Positions 23,902 to 32,593 of a stretch of DNA of 64,000 nucleotides are shown here, in pieces. The first letter of the stretch is position 1, and every line of letters begins with the position of its first letter. The stretch comes from Helicobacter sp. MIT 11-5569 (lineage in GTDB: Bacteria; Campylobacterota; Campylobacteria; Campylobacterales; Helicobacteraceae). The DNA is taken from the NCBI RefSeq assembly GCF_000765695.2, contig NZ_JRPB02000008.1, positions 1-64,000 on the forward strand, read 5' to 3'. Made by a program: the position numbers and the translations under genes. Under the pieces are notes generated by a model. It made no database searches and was not told where the DNA came from. It was given only the letters and a program-made list of their open reading frames with translations.

Positions 23902-25242
23902 GTGGAAAAATTATTTGCAATGACACCAAAAGAAATTGTGAGTTATTTAGATGAATATATCATTGGGCAAAAGAAAGCAAAGAAAATTGTTGCAATAGCA
24001 CTTAGGAATCGCTATCGTAGGTTACAGCTGCCAAAGGAGATTCAAGATGAGGTTGTGCCAAAAAATATTTTAATGATTGGTTCAACAGGTGTTGGAAAAA
24101 CCGAAATTGCAAGAAGAATGGCAAAAATTATGGGATTGCCTTTTGTCAAAGTAGAAGCGAGCAAATATACAGAAGTTGGATTTGTTGGACGTGATGTAGA
24201 ATCTATGGTGCGTGATTTGGTGGTGGCTTCTATTAATTTAGTCAAAGAAGAGCATCGCAACAAAAGCACAAAAGATATTGAAAAATATGTGTTAGATAAA
24301 ATTATAGAAAAGCTGATTCCACCCTTGCCAAAAGGAGCGAGTGAGCAAAAAATTGAAGAATATGAAAATGCTGCAAATAAAATGCGCACTAAAGTGCAAA
24401 ATGATGAAATGGACCATTTAAAAATTGAAATTGAAGTGCCTAAACGCACTTTAGAAATTGAAGATGGAAATATGCCAGCAGAGTTTGCAAAGGTGCAAGA
24501 AACAATCGCAAAAGTTTTTATCGCTTCTCCAAAAGAGAATCCCAAAAAAGAAGTAACGATTAAAGAAGCTAAGGAGCTTTTAAAAGTTGAAGCAAGTGAA
24601 GCATTGCTAGATTTAGAAGCGATTAAACATGAGGGTTTAAAACGCGCAGAAAATAGCGGGATTATTTTTATTGATGAGATTGATAAAGTCGCAGTAAGTG
24701 GCAATGGCGGACAACGTCAAGACCCTAGCAAAGAAGGTGTGCAAAGAGATTTGTTGCCTATCGTCGAAGGGAGTGTGGTGAATACCAAATATGGCAGTAT
24801 TAAAACCGACCATATTTTATTTATTGCAGCAGGTGCTTTTAGCTTAAGTAAGCCTAGTGATTTGATAGCCGAACTACAAGGAAGATTCCCTTTGCGCGTA
24901 GAGCTTGATAGTTTAGATGAAGAGGCACTTTATAAGATTCTCACACAGACAAAAAACTCTATATTGCGTCAATATGAGGCGTTATTGGGTGTTGAAGATG
25001 TGCGCTTATCTTTTAGTGATAAAGCAATTCACGCATTAGCGCATTATTCTCAAGTCGCAAATGAAAAGACAGAAGATATTGGCGCAAGACGACTTCACAC
25101 GGTTGTAGAACAAGTGATTGAGGAGATTAGTTTTGAGGCTGAAAACTATAAGGGTGAAGAAGTAGAAATCACAGAAGAATTAGTCAAAGAAAAATTAGAA
25201 TCTTTAGTTGCGGATTCTGATATTGCACGTTATATTTTATAA
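23902..25242 (+). CDS. hslU: HslUV protease, ATPase subunit
   Basis: AAA+ unfoldase of 446 residues that feeds HslV. It opens with MTPKEIVSYLDEYIIGQ, with Walker A GSTGVGKTEIA near residue 58, an insertion I-domain at ~105-235, Walker B IIFIDEIDK near 255 and sensor 2 GARRLHTV near 395. The C-terminus ends DIARYIL, like the tail that docks in HslV. The start is GTG at 23902, preceded by TAGGAATC. Confidence 0.96.
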   Translation: MEKLFAMTPKEIVSYLDEYIIGQKKAKKIVAIALRNRYRRLQLPKEIQDEVVPKNILMIGSTGVGKTEIARRMAKIMGLPFVKVEASKYTEVGFVGRDVESMVRDLVVASINLVKEEHRNKSTKDIEKYVLDKIIEKLIPPLPKGASEQKIEEYENAANKMRTKVQNDEMDHLKIEIEVPKRTLEIEDGNMPAEFAKVQETIAKVFIASPKENPKKEVTIKEAKELLKVEASEALLDLEAIKHEGLKRAENSGIIFIDEIDKVAVSGNGGQRQDPSKEGVQRDLLPIVEGSVVNTKYGSIKTDHILFIAAGAFSLSKPSDLIAELQGRFPLRVELDSLDEEALYKILTQTKNSILRQYEALLGVEDVRLSFSDKAIHALAHYSQVANEKTEDIGARRLHTVVEQVIEEISFEAENYKGEEVEITEELVKEKLESLVADSDIARYIL

Positions 25243-25254
25243 TCTAGGATTCTT

Positions 25255-26223
25255 TTGATAAACTCTAAAAACACTACAAATCTTAACCATACAGAATCGC
25301 AAATCTCCATAGAATCTAAAAACTCTTTGGAATCTATGGATTCTACAAAAGCTGGGTTTGTTGCTGTTTTAGGACGTCCAAATGCTGGGAAAAGCACTTT
25401 TTTAAACACGCTTTTAGGGGAAAAATTAGCTCTTGTTTCTCATAAGGCAAATGCAACGCGCAAAAGAATGCATCTTATCCTTATGGAGGGGAATACGCAG
25501 ATTGTTTTTGTGGATACTCCGGGGATTCATAAACAAGAGAAGTTGCTCAATCAATATATGCTAAAAGAAGCGATGAAAGCATTGCAGGATTGCGATATTT
25601 TGCTATTTTTAGCTCCTATAACAGATAAAATTAGCTTTTATGAAGAGTTTTTACAACTCTCACAAAATAAAAAACATATTTTGTTGCTAACTAAAACAGA
25701 TTCTGTTTCCAAAGAAGTGCTTTTTGAAGTAATGTGTAAATATGAAAAATTTAAAGATTGTTATGAAGCACTCATTCCTATTTCTATTAAAGATTTAGGA
25801 AGTTTAAAACGTGTTGTAGAAGTGCTTGTAAAGTTTATACCGCAGAATCCCTATTATTATGACCCTGAGATTTTAAGTCCAAATACAACAAAAGAAATTG
25901 CAAAAGAGTTAATCCGCGAAGCAGTTTTTGAAAATTTAAGTGAGGAATTGCCTTATGAAAGCGATGTGCAAATCACATTGTATAAAGAAAAGCAAAATGT
26001 GCATCATATCAAGGCTACAATTATCGTGCATAAGGAGAGTCAAAAGGGAATGGTGATTGGCAAGGGAGGAGCGAGTTTAAAGCGTATTGGAAAAGAAGCA
26101 AGAATAAGTATTGAAAACTTTGTGCAGCAAAAGGTATTTTTAGAACTTTTTGTAAAAGTTGTGCCTAGTTGGAGCAAAGAGCGTGAAAATCTTAAAAAAA
26201 TGGGTTATAATTTCGAAGATTAA
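25255..26223 (+). CDS. era: GTPase Era
   Basis: Ribosome-assembly GTPase acting on 16S rRNA. It has 322 residues from the TTG start, with GRPNAGKST (G1), DTPGIHKQ (G3), TKTDSV (G4) and a C-terminal KH domain with GKGGASLKRIGKEAR. The TTG start has TAGGA at a good distance but yields a 30-residue polar extension not found in typical Era. An ATG at 25336 would start just before KAGFVAVLG. Either is possible. Gene order hslU-era-csd6 matches H. pylori HP0516-HP0518. Confidence 0.94.
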   Translation: MINSKNTTNLNHTESQISIESKNSLESMDSTKAGFVAVLGRPNAGKSTFLNTLLGEKLALVSHKANATRKRMHLILMEGNTQIVFVDTPGIHKQEKLLNQYMLKEAMKALQDCDILLFLAPITDKISFYEEFLQLSQNKKHILLLTKTDSVSKEVLFEVMCKYEKFKDCYEALIPISIKDLGSLKRVVEVLVKFIPQNPYYYDPEILSPNTTKEIAKELIREAVFENLSEELPYESDVQITLYKEKQNVHHIKATIIVHKESQKGMVIGKGGASLKRIGKEARISIENFVQQKVFLELFVKVVPSWSKERENLKKMGYNFED

Positions 26224-26235
26224 AAAAGGAAGCAT

Positions 26236-27210
26236 ATGAAGATTTTTCAAATTTTTGGTTTATGTCTAATGATTAGTTTTGCAAGCGCAAGTGATTTAGA
26301 ATGGGTAGAGCTCTATAAAAAAGGTGGCTCAAATGCGATTGAGCAAAAAATAGATTCTATTATGCAAACACGTGGTTTTTGGAGCGAGGCATTAAAGGAG
26401 CAAGATACGCGTTTTGGGTATTATGAGGATTTAAAATATCTTTTTATTGCGACTAAAGATGCACCAACACTTAAACTTTATGTGTTAAATAACGGAAAGT
26501 GGAATGAAAAGCTAAATGTCAATAGTTTAGTGGGTTCAAAGAGTGGGCATAAGGAAAAAGAAGGAGATTTAGCAACCCCTATTGGTGTTTATACACTTAA
26601 TGCACGTCTTACAGGGCTAGACCAATATTATGGACCTCTTGCTTTTAGCACAAATTATCCAAATCTTTATGATAGGTTACAAAAGCGCACAGGTTATGGA
26701 ATCTGGATTCATGGAATGCCTTTAGATGGGAATCGTAAAGATTTAAATACACGAGGTTGCATTGCTATTGAAAATGAAAAGTTAAGTAGTGTTGATGCAA
26801 TGATTAATTATCGCCAATCACTTTTAGTAACTTTTGAAAATAAGGAAAAAGAAGTTAAGAAAGAGGATTTGAGCGTTTTACTTGCAGATTTGTATATTTG
26901 GAAAAATGCTTGGAAAGGGAGTGATGTAGATAAATATTTAGAATTTTATGGCAAGGATTTTACACGTTTTGATGGAATGAAATATGCAGAGTTTGAACAA
27001 AATAAGCGTAGAATTTTTGCTAGAAAAGAAAGAAAAGAAATTTTATTTTCTAAAATAAATATTTCACCTTACCCAAACAATGAAAATAGGCATTTATTTA
27101 GAATCTCTTTTTATGAAGATTATAAAGCCCCAAGTTATAGATTTAGTGGAGAAAAAGAACTTTATGTAGAATTAAAAGATTCTAAAATGCAGATTCTAGC
27201 AGAGAGATAA
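26236..27210 (+). CDS. csd6: L,D-carboxypeptidase/transpeptidase-fold cell-shape protein (Csd6/Pgp2-like)
   Basis: Periplasmic peptidoglycan peptidase of 324 residues. A signal peptide (residues 1-18, ending FASAS) is followed by the YkuD-type catalytic domain with IHGMPLDG and the active-site TRGCIAI cysteine near residue 175, then a C-terminal NTF2-like domain (~215-324). H. pylori Csd6 (HP0518) trims peptidoglycan tetrapeptides to set helical shape. Identical placement after era supports orthology. It converges with the NifX-like gene with only 7 bases between stops. Confidence 0.88.
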   Translation: MKIFQIFGLCLMISFASASDLEWVELYKKGGSNAIEQKIDSIMQTRGFWSEALKEQDTRFGYYEDLKYLFIATKDAPTLKLYVLNNGKWNEKLNVNSLVGSKSGHKEKEGDLATPIGVYTLNARLTGLDQYYGPLAFSTNYPNLYDRLQKRTGYGIWIHGMPLDGNRKDLNTRGCIAIENEKLSSVDAMINYRQSLLVTFENKEKEVKKEDLSVLLADLYIWKNAWKGSDVDKYLEFYGKDFTRFDGMKYAEFEQNKRRIFARKERKEILFSKINISPYPNNENRHLFRISFYEDYKAPSYRFSGEKELYVELKDSKMQILAER

Positions 27211-27223
27211 ACTCTGCTTAGAG
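27195..27223. other. hairpin between convergent genes
   Basis: AGCAGAG (27198-27204) pairs with CTCTGCT (27212-27218), extendable by TCT/AGA with one bulge. It spans both stop codons. No U-tract follows on either strand, so it is not a classic terminator. Confidence 0.5.
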
Positions 27224-27604
27224 CTTGATATATTTGAGTGCATCTTTTGCATATTGGCAGTTATTATCCATTTTGCACACTTTGATACCGCACTCATTAA
27301 AGACTTTTGCTGTGTTTTGACAAGCTTTTTTCACAAGCACAACAGCACAATCTTGGATAATTTCTCCTAGAATATTATGCTCATTTTTGTGTGCAATTTG
27401 CTCTTCTTCGCTCATATCACTATCTTTGTGTGAGCAGCCTGCATTTGCGCTTTCATCGCCGCGTGGATTCTTTCGTAATTCAATAAAATCAATTTTTTTA
27501 AACATTCCTCCACCATTTTGCTCAAAAATAGCAAAAAAAGGTGTATGTCCGGTATTGTTGAAGACTTGTAGATTTTCATCAAAAACTGGGACTGCGATTT
27601 TCAT
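27218..27604 (-). CDS. NifX/NifB-type dinitrogenase cofactor-binding domain protein
   Basis: Small cytoplasmic protein of 128 residues with the Nitro_FeMo-Co (RNase H-like) fold: MKIAVPVFDENLQVFNNTGHTPFFAIFE at the start and a HNILGEIIQDCAVVLVKKACQN core. A cysteine/histidine insert (NAGCSHKDSD) lies in the middle. No nitrogenase genes are nearby; such stand-alone proteins occur widely and probably bind an Fe-S or other metal centre. AAAGGAAT precedes the ATG at 27604. It is one base after the stop of the Mur-ligase-like gene, so they are co-translated. Confidence 0.8.
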   Translation of the reverse strand: MKIAVPVFDENLQVFNNTGHTPFFAIFEQNGGGMFKKIDFIELRKNPRGDESANAGCSHKDSDMSEEEQIAHKNEHNILGEIIQDCAVVLVKKACQNTAKVFNECGIKVCKMDNNCQYAKDALKYIKL

Positions 27605-27605
27605 A

Positions 27606-28676
27606 TTATTCCTTTGTGTAATCAAATAAGTTTGTATCGACAATTTGGTTTGTAAATCGCATTTCTAAGAGCTGTGTATCTACTCCTAAAATAAGTGCGA
27701 AATTATATTTTTCTTTGATGAGTTGTGCGAATAACTCATCTTGATTTGCATAAGGCATGACTTCTGCATAGGGCGCGTAAAGCTCTTGATAGACTTTTGG
27801 GATAAAAAGCATTAAATGCGCCCATTTTGCATACATTGTAAAATATGCCAAATATTGTTCATAAAGTTTGGAATCTTGAGAAGCTAATAAAACTTTATTT
27901 GTTGTTCCGGGCTTTGCGATTGTGCCGCGCTCGTCTAAATAGAGTGGTTTAAAGTTGGATAATGTCGTAAAGTTTTCTAGTTGAACATTGATGGAATAAT
28001 CCTCGCAAAGTTGCAAAACACGTGCTAGCGGTCTAATAAAGAGTTTGGGTAGTGGAATCTCATAATCAGCACTCTTATAAAAGATTTTGATTCCAAAAAG
28101 AGAATAAGAGTTGAGCGCAAAGGGAAGCTCATTTTCTTCGATTTTTTCTTGCAATAGAGTTTTAACTTCTTGCTGATTTTTAGGAAATGTGCTTAAGTCT
28201 AAGTTTGTATTGCAATATAAGAAAAATGCCGCATCACTTGCAATGATATTTTGGATTAATCCTGTTAAGGTCCCGCAAAAATGCTCTAAAGTTTTTTTTT
28301 GTGTGATAATTTGTGTGGCAATTTCATATTCATCTTTGTTAAGTAAAAATAAGATTTTGTTTTTAATGATAAGATAGTGGCGTAAAATCCGCATTAAAGA
28401 CTGCTCTAAATCCTCAACGCTAATCCATGCAACTTCTTGGTCGCTCATTGCAATATTGCCACTAAAAAGGATTCCAAATGCTCCTTTTTGCACAGCTTCT
28501 TCTATATCTTTTTGAGCTTGTGCGCTGTCTTTGTTGGTTGCGACAAATAAATCTCCTCTTCTTATGTTGCTGCTTTGGTCGCAAATTTGGTGAAAAAAGG
28601 AAATACTAGGTTTGTTTAATAAAGTTCCGAAAGCTATTTCTACAATTTCATTGACACCAATTTGTATTTCTTTCAT
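27606..28676 (-). CDS. Mur-ligase N-domain-like protein without ATP site
   Basis: Uncharacterised protein of 356 residues. Residues ~35-95 resemble the UDP-binding N-terminal domain of MurE/MurF: SSNIRRGDLFVATNKDSAQAQ then DIEEAVQKGAFGILFSG. The Mur central domain should carry a GxxGKT P-loop, but none is present. The remainder is unlike Mur ligases. The gene follows metG by 9 bases, the place of HP0418 beside metG in H. pylori. It may be a sugar-nucleotide or peptidoglycan-precursor binding protein; this is inference. A run of nine A's (28292-28300) encodes QKKT. Confidence 0.75.
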   Translation of the reverse strand: MKEIQIGVNEIVEIAFGTLLNKPSISFFHQICDQSSNIRRGDLFVATNKDSAQAQKDIEEAVQKGAFGILFSGNIAMSDQEVAWISVEDLEQSLMRILRHYLIIKNKILFLLNKDEYEIATQIITQKKTLEHFCGTLTGLIQNIIASDAAFFLYCNTNLDLSTFPKNQQEVKTLLQEKIEENELPFALNSYSLFGIKIFYKSADYEIPLPKLFIRPLARVLQLCEDYSINVQLENFTTLSNFKPLYLDERGTIAKPGTTNKVLLASQDSKLYEQYLAYFTMYAKWAHLMLFIPKVYQELYAPYAEVMPYANQDELFAQLIKEKYNFALILGVDTQLLEMRFTNQIVDTNLFDYTKE

Positions 28677-28685
28677 AACATTTCC

Positions 28686-30650
28686 TTAGCTAATTTGACT
28701 TCCATTTTCTCTTTTGTGTTGTGGCGTGATAAAGGCAAGCCCTTCCTCATCTTTTGCTGCTAGAATCATTCCTTCGCTTAATTCCCCCATAAGTTTTGCA
28801 GGCTTTAGATTTGCAAGCACGCAAACTTGTTTTCCAAGCAAATCTTGCGGTGCATAATATGCTTTAATGCCTGCTAGAATCTGGCGAGGACGCGCTTCGC
28901 CTAAATCGACTTGGAGCTTTAAAAGTTTCTCACTTTTGGGCAAGATTTCTGCATTTATAATTGTTCCAACGCGAATATCAATTTTTGTAAAATCATCTTT
29001 GCTAATAGGATTTGAAATTTCTAAAGGTTCTAGCTTTTTAGATGAATTTTGCGATTCTGCTTTTATGTTGGAATCTTGTAATAATTTTTCTTCAATGCGG
29101 GGAAATAACGCTGGAGTTGGCTCTAAAATTACAGAATCTAAAAGATTTTCTTGGGTAATAAAATGTGCAAAATTTTCTGCACTTGCTTGCAGATTAAAAG
29201 CTTTTAAAATCGCATTTGCAGTCTTTGGCATACAAGGATACAGAAAAAGTGCAGCTTTTAGTAATAAATTTGTAATAAAGAGTAGCAAAAGAGCGACTTC
29301 ATCACTTCTGTTTGTTTTCATTAGTTGCCAAGGTTCTTTTTTGGCAATACTTCCATTTCCAAGACTAAAAAGCTTCCAAATCTCTTCTAAATAGCGGTTG
29401 ATTTGCACTGTATCCATATAGGATTCTAAATTTTTTAAAATCCCATTCGTTTGTTCTAGTTCTTGTGCATAAGTCGTTTTTAGCTGTGCTAAATCAGCTT
29501 TTATTGTGTTATTGAAGTATTTTGCTCCCATTCCTAAAAGACGATTTAAAAGGTTTCCTAAATCATTGCTTAAATCTGCATTAATGCGTTCTATAAGTGC
29601 ATTTTGTGAAAAATCTCCATCTTGCCCAAAAGGCACTTCTCGTAAGACAAAATATCTAAAAGTATCGATTCCATAAGCTTCTACAATTTCTTTAGGATTT
29701 ACGACATTGCCAATGCTTTTGCTCATTTTTGCACCATCTTTAGTCCACCAACCATGTGCTGCGATATGCTTTGGAAGAGGAAGTTCTAGGCTCATTAGAA
29801 AAGCAGGCCAATAAACAGCATGGAAGCGTAAAATATCTTTGCCAACAATATGATAATCCGCCGCCCAAAAATCCATTTTGTTTGGCAAGTCATTATGAAA
29901 CCCTAACGCGCTTAGATAATTCACAAGCGCGTCAAGCCAAACATACATCACATGATTTTGATTGTTGGAATCTTTAGAGATTAGCTCTTTTGGGAGTTTA
30001 ATCCCCCAATTAAATGTTGTGCGTGTGATGGATAAATCTTCTAGCCCATTTTTAACAAAATTAATCACTTCATTATATTTTGATTTTGGTAGGATAAAGT
30101 CTGGATTTTCTTCATAAAATTTTAGAAGTTTGTCTGTGTAAGAGCTTAGCTTAAAAAAATAACTTTCTTCTTTAAGGAGTGTTGTTTCTTTTCCGCAATC
30201 TGGGCAACCTTTTTCGCCAACTAATTGTGATTTTGCAAAAAAGGATTCACAAGAAATGCAATAATTCCCTTCATACTCTCCTTTATAAATATCTCCCTTT
30301 TCATACATTTTTAAAAATACATATTGCGCACTTTGTTGGTGTGTAGAATCTGTAGTGCGGATAAAATAATCATATTGGATTCCAAAATAATCCCAAAGAT
30401 TTTTAAAATGTTGAGAAATAAAATCTACATATTCTTTAGGATTCTGTCCTTTTTTTTGCGCACTTTGTTCTATTTTTTGCCCATGTTCATCTGTGCCTGT
30501 TAGACAAAATACATTATCACCTTTTAAGCGGTGGAATCTTGCAAGGGTATCAACAATGATTGTTGTATAAGCATGTCCAATGTGTGGCACATCATTAACA
30601 TAATAAATTGGTGATGTAATATAAAATTTAGAACTCAAAGCTTCCTCCAT
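28686..30650 (-). CDS. metG: methionyl-tRNA synthetase
   Basis: Charges tRNA-Met. It has 654 residues: PIYYVNDVPHIGHAYT with the HIGH signature, a zinc-binding CISC...CPDC knuckle near residues 125-145, AKMSKSIGN (KMSKS) near 305, and a C-terminal Trbp111-like tRNA-binding domain (FTKIDIRVGTI, ~555-654). The ATG at 30650 has AAAGGG only one base away. A TTG at 30638 preceded by GGAGGA fits the usual length before PIYY slightly better. The start overlaps the end of the cysteine-rich gene. Confidence 0.95.
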   Translation of the reverse strand: MEEALSSKFYITSPIYYVNDVPHIGHAYTTIIVDTLARFHRLKGDNVFCLTGTDEHGQKIEQSAQKKGQNPKEYVDFISQHFKNLWDYFGIQYDYFIRTTDSTHQQSAQYVFLKMYEKGDIYKGEYEGNYCISCESFFAKSQLVGEKGCPDCGKETTLLKEESYFFKLSSYTDKLLKFYEENPDFILPKSKYNEVINFVKNGLEDLSITRTTFNWGIKLPKELISKDSNNQNHVMYVWLDALVNYLSALGFHNDLPNKMDFWAADYHIVGKDILRFHAVYWPAFLMSLELPLPKHIAAHGWWTKDGAKMSKSIGNVVNPKEIVEAYGIDTFRYFVLREVPFGQDGDFSQNALIERINADLSNDLGNLLNRLLGMGAKYFNNTIKADLAQLKTTYAQELEQTNGILKNLESYMDTVQINRYLEEIWKLFSLGNGSIAKKEPWQLMKTNRSDEVALLLLFITNLLLKAALFLYPCMPKTANAILKAFNLQASAENFAHFITQENLLDSVILEPTPALFPRIEEKLLQDSNIKAESQNSSKKLEPLEISNPISKDDFTKIDIRVGTIINAEILPKSEKLLKLQVDLGEARPRQILAGIKAYYAPQDLLGKQVCVLANLKPAKLMGELSEGMILAAKDEEGLAFITPQHKRENGSQIS

Positions 30651-30942
30651 TCCCTTTATTCATGCTTAAATACACAGCACTTACATAATTATTACGCACA
30701 GCGCAGTCTAAAAGCTCTGCACAATTTAAGCAGCTGCTTAATCCTTTGGATTCTTGGCAAGCTTTTAGGGATTCTTGTTTTTCAGTTAGATTTTGTAGCG
30801 TTTTTTGCTCAAACGCTTCTTTTTTATCACAATTTGTTGCGTGATTGCATAGAATGCAGCTTGTAACTTTTTGTTGCGCTTGACACTCTTTTAAGTCCTT
30901 AAGTGCATTTTCTATTGGATTTTCTACTTTATTTGCTAACAA
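30628..30942 (-). CDS. small protein with two identical four-cysteine modules
   Basis: 104 residues, TTG start with GGGAG upstream. Two modules share exactly the same spacing, C-x8-C-x2-C-x5-C: Cys20/29/32/38 (SCILCNHATNCDKK) and Cys62/71/74/80 (SCLNCAELLDCAVR), each preceded by a Lys/Glu-rich helix. No other cysteines occur. The arrangement looks like an internal duplication that builds two metal or Fe-S sites, or a thiol relay. There is no signal peptide, so it is cytoplasmic. It overlaps fbp by 14 bases upstream and metG by 23 bases downstream. I do not recognise the family. Confidence 0.8.
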   Translation of the reverse strand: MLANKVENPIENALKDLKECQAQQKVTSCILCNHATNCDKKEAFEQKTLQNLTEKQESLKACQESKGLSSCLNCAELLDCAVRNNYVSAVYLSMNKGNGGSFEF

Positions 30943-31825
30943 AATCTATCTCCCAATTACTTCCAAAAAAGCAAGGTGTTGTGTCGTGTAAATGTTTTGG
31001 CGTAAGTGTAAGTAGTGGTGTAACAATTTTTTCTTCTTGTGTTTGTTGGATAGACACTGCCTTACCTCCAGCCCTTTTAAAAATAAATGCAAAAGGAAAC
31101 ACCTCAAAAAGCATTCTAAGCTTGCCTTTTGGCGCATCACTTGTAGCAGGATAAGAAAATAATCCTCCTCCTTTGACTAAAATATGGTGTAAATCTGGCA
31201 CCATTCCACCGCTATAACGCAAGCGATAACCTGCATTAAAAAGCGATTCTATGTTTTCTTTGTGCGCTTTATCCCAATTTTTTTGTGTGCCACCTGTGGC
31301 GTTTAATTTACCTTTTTCTAAAAGTCTCAAGCATTTTTGTAAATGGAATTCCTTGCCATCATAGGCAAAATACTCTACACCTTCTTTTAAAAGAGAAGCA
31401 AATCCGATTCCAACTACCATTCCATAGACGACATATGCGCTTGCAACGAGATTTTGTGGCAGAAAATCGCCTTGATAGATTCCAAAAATACTTCCTACAC
31501 TTAAATTTGCCCCCATAAGTGATGAGCCATCAAGAGGGTCATAAGCAATAGAATATAAGCCCTCTTTGTGGAGTAAAATGGATTTTTCTTGCTCTTCGCT
31601 ACAAATTTGTTGCACGCAAGGGATATTTTTAAATGCTTCTTGCAAAATTAAATCTGCTTGCACATCAGCTTGTAATTGGGTATCCCCTGTAGCATTTGTG
31701 TTTTGCGTGTATTCTCCCAAGCTTTTTTGTAGTATGGTATAAATTTTTAAGCTTGCTTCTTGAATACTTGTAAAAATGGAATCTAAATCTTTTTCTAAAG
31801 TTGCGTTTGTGTGAAGTTCAACCAC
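30929..31825 (-). CDS. fbp: fructose-1,6-bisphosphatase, class I
   Basis: Irreversible gluconeogenic step, fructose-1,6-bisphosphate to fructose-6-phosphate. The 298-residue class I enzyme has the metal-binding YDPLDGSSLMGANLSVG near residues 93-110 and a substrate region RLRYSGGMVPDLH near 200. The start is GTG at 31825 with AAGGAATT upstream. A TATAAT box (31853-31858) and a palindromic operator-like site overlap its promoter, which is divergent from rpe. It heads the fbp, Cys-protein, metG, Mur-like, NifX-like gene set. Confidence 0.93.
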   Translation of the reverse strand: MVELHTNATLEKDLDSIFTSIQEASLKIYTILQKSLGEYTQNTNATGDTQLQADVQADLILQEAFKNIPCVQQICSEEQEKSILLHKEGLYSIAYDPLDGSSLMGANLSVGSIFGIYQGDFLPQNLVASAYVVYGMVVGIGFASLLKEGVEYFAYDGKEFHLQKCLRLLEKGKLNATGGTQKNWDKAHKENIESLFNAGYRLRYSGGMVPDLHHILVKGGGLFSYPATSDAPKGKLRMLFEVFPFAFIFKRAGGKAVSIQQTQEEKIVTPLLTLTPKHLHDTTPCFFGSNWEIDFVSK

Positions 31826-31852
31826 GATATGAATTCCTTGTATTTTTTTTTT

Positions 31853-31858
31853 ATTATA
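31853..31858 (-). promoter_or_regulatory. -10 of the fbp promoter
   Basis: Perfect TATAAT on the minus strand (31858-31853), about 28 bases before the GTG. Its -35 area falls inside the palindrome at 31874-31890. Confidence 0.6.
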
Positions 31859-31873
31859 GCCTAATTTATGTTT

Positions 31874-31890
31874 AATGATAGAGAATCATT
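31874..31890. promoter_or_regulatory. operator-like palindrome between fbp and rpe
   Basis: AATGATAGAGAATCATT: arms AATGAT and ATCATT separated by five bases. It resembles a Fur-box-like inverted repeat and overlaps the fbp -35 region, just upstream of the rpe promoter. Which regulator binds is unknown. Confidence 0.4.
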
Positions 31891-31914
31891 GCGTAAAGTT
31901 GTAAGTTTTTTTGC

Positions 31915-31920
31915 TACAAT
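31915..31920 (+). promoter_or_regulatory. -10 of the rpe promoter
   Basis: TACAAT in GCTACAATTTTG, about 30 bases before the rpe ATG at 31950. The SD GGAGGG follows at 31939-31943. Confidence 0.5.
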
Positions 31921-31949
31921 TTTGCAGGATTTTGTTTGGAGGGTTTTTT

Positions 31950-32585
31950 ATGCTTGTTGCGCCAAGTATTCTTTCAGCGGATTTTGGAAATTTAGAAGCA
32001 GAGGTTAGAGCAATTTGCGAAGCAGATTGCGATTTTGTGCATATTGATGTGATGGATGGACATTTTGTGCCAAATCTTACCTTAGGTCCTGTTGTCGTAA
32101 AATCTGTAACAAAGGCAGCTACAAAACCCCTTGATATTCATTTAATGGTGCAAAATAATAGCTTTTTTGTAGATTTGTTTGCACCTTTTCAGCCAGAATT
32201 TATCTCTTTTCATATTGAAGAAGAAAAGCATGCAAATCGTCTCGCACAAAAGATTAGAGATTTAGGAATCCATCCTGCTGTGGTGCTAAACCCACATAAT
32301 GGGCTTGATAGTATTGAGTATTTGTTGGAATATATTGATATGGTGCTTGTAATGAGCGTGAATCCGGGTTTTGGTGGGCAAAAGTTTATTCCAAATGTGG
32401 TAGAGAAAATCAAACGCTTAAAAGATAAGATTGAAATACGGAATCCTAATTGTTTAATTGAAGTCGATGGTGGGGTGAGTGATGCTAATATTGAGCTTTT
32501 AAGAGAAGCGGGCGTTGATATTGTTGTAGCAGGAAGTTATGTTTTTAGCGGGGATTATAGACAAAGAATCGCATCATTAAAATAG
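31950..32585 (+). CDS. rpe: ribulose-phosphate 3-epimerase
   Basis: Pentose-phosphate enzyme interconverting ribulose-5- and xylulose-5-phosphate. The 211-residue TIM barrel has LVAPSILSADFGNL at the start, VHIDVMDGHFVPNLTLGP, DIHLMV, VMSVNPGFGGQKFIP and EVDGGVS, all family signatures with the metal-binding His and Asp. The ATG at 31950 follows GGAGGG; an earlier ATG lacks support. It is transcribed divergently from fbp and precedes the TPR protein by 8 bases. Confidence 0.96.
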   Translation: MLVAPSILSADFGNLEAEVRAICEADCDFVHIDVMDGHFVPNLTLGPVVVKSVTKAATKPLDIHLMVQNNSFFVDLFAPFQPEFISFHIEEEKHANRLAQKIRDLGIHPAVVLNPHNGLDSIEYLLEYIDMVLVMSVNPGFGGQKFIPNVVEKIKRLKDKIEIRNPNCLIEVDGGVSDANIELLREAGVDIVVAGSYVFSGDYRQRIASLK

Positions 32586-32593
32586 GGGAAAAT

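Noticed and set aside
24042-24704. 220-codon open frame on the minus strand inside hslU
   Set aside because: It is antisense to a well-conserved gene, has low-complexity Ser/Phe-rich composition and no SD; it arises from codon bias of the sense gene.
28292-28300. Nine-base T run (A9 in the coding strand) as a phase-variation switch
   Set aside because: Poly-A runs of this length are common by chance in such AT-rich DNA, and the neighbouring gene is probably housekeeping. The same applies to A9 in pdxA at 60319-60327. Only poly-G/C tracts would be a strong signal, and none is present.
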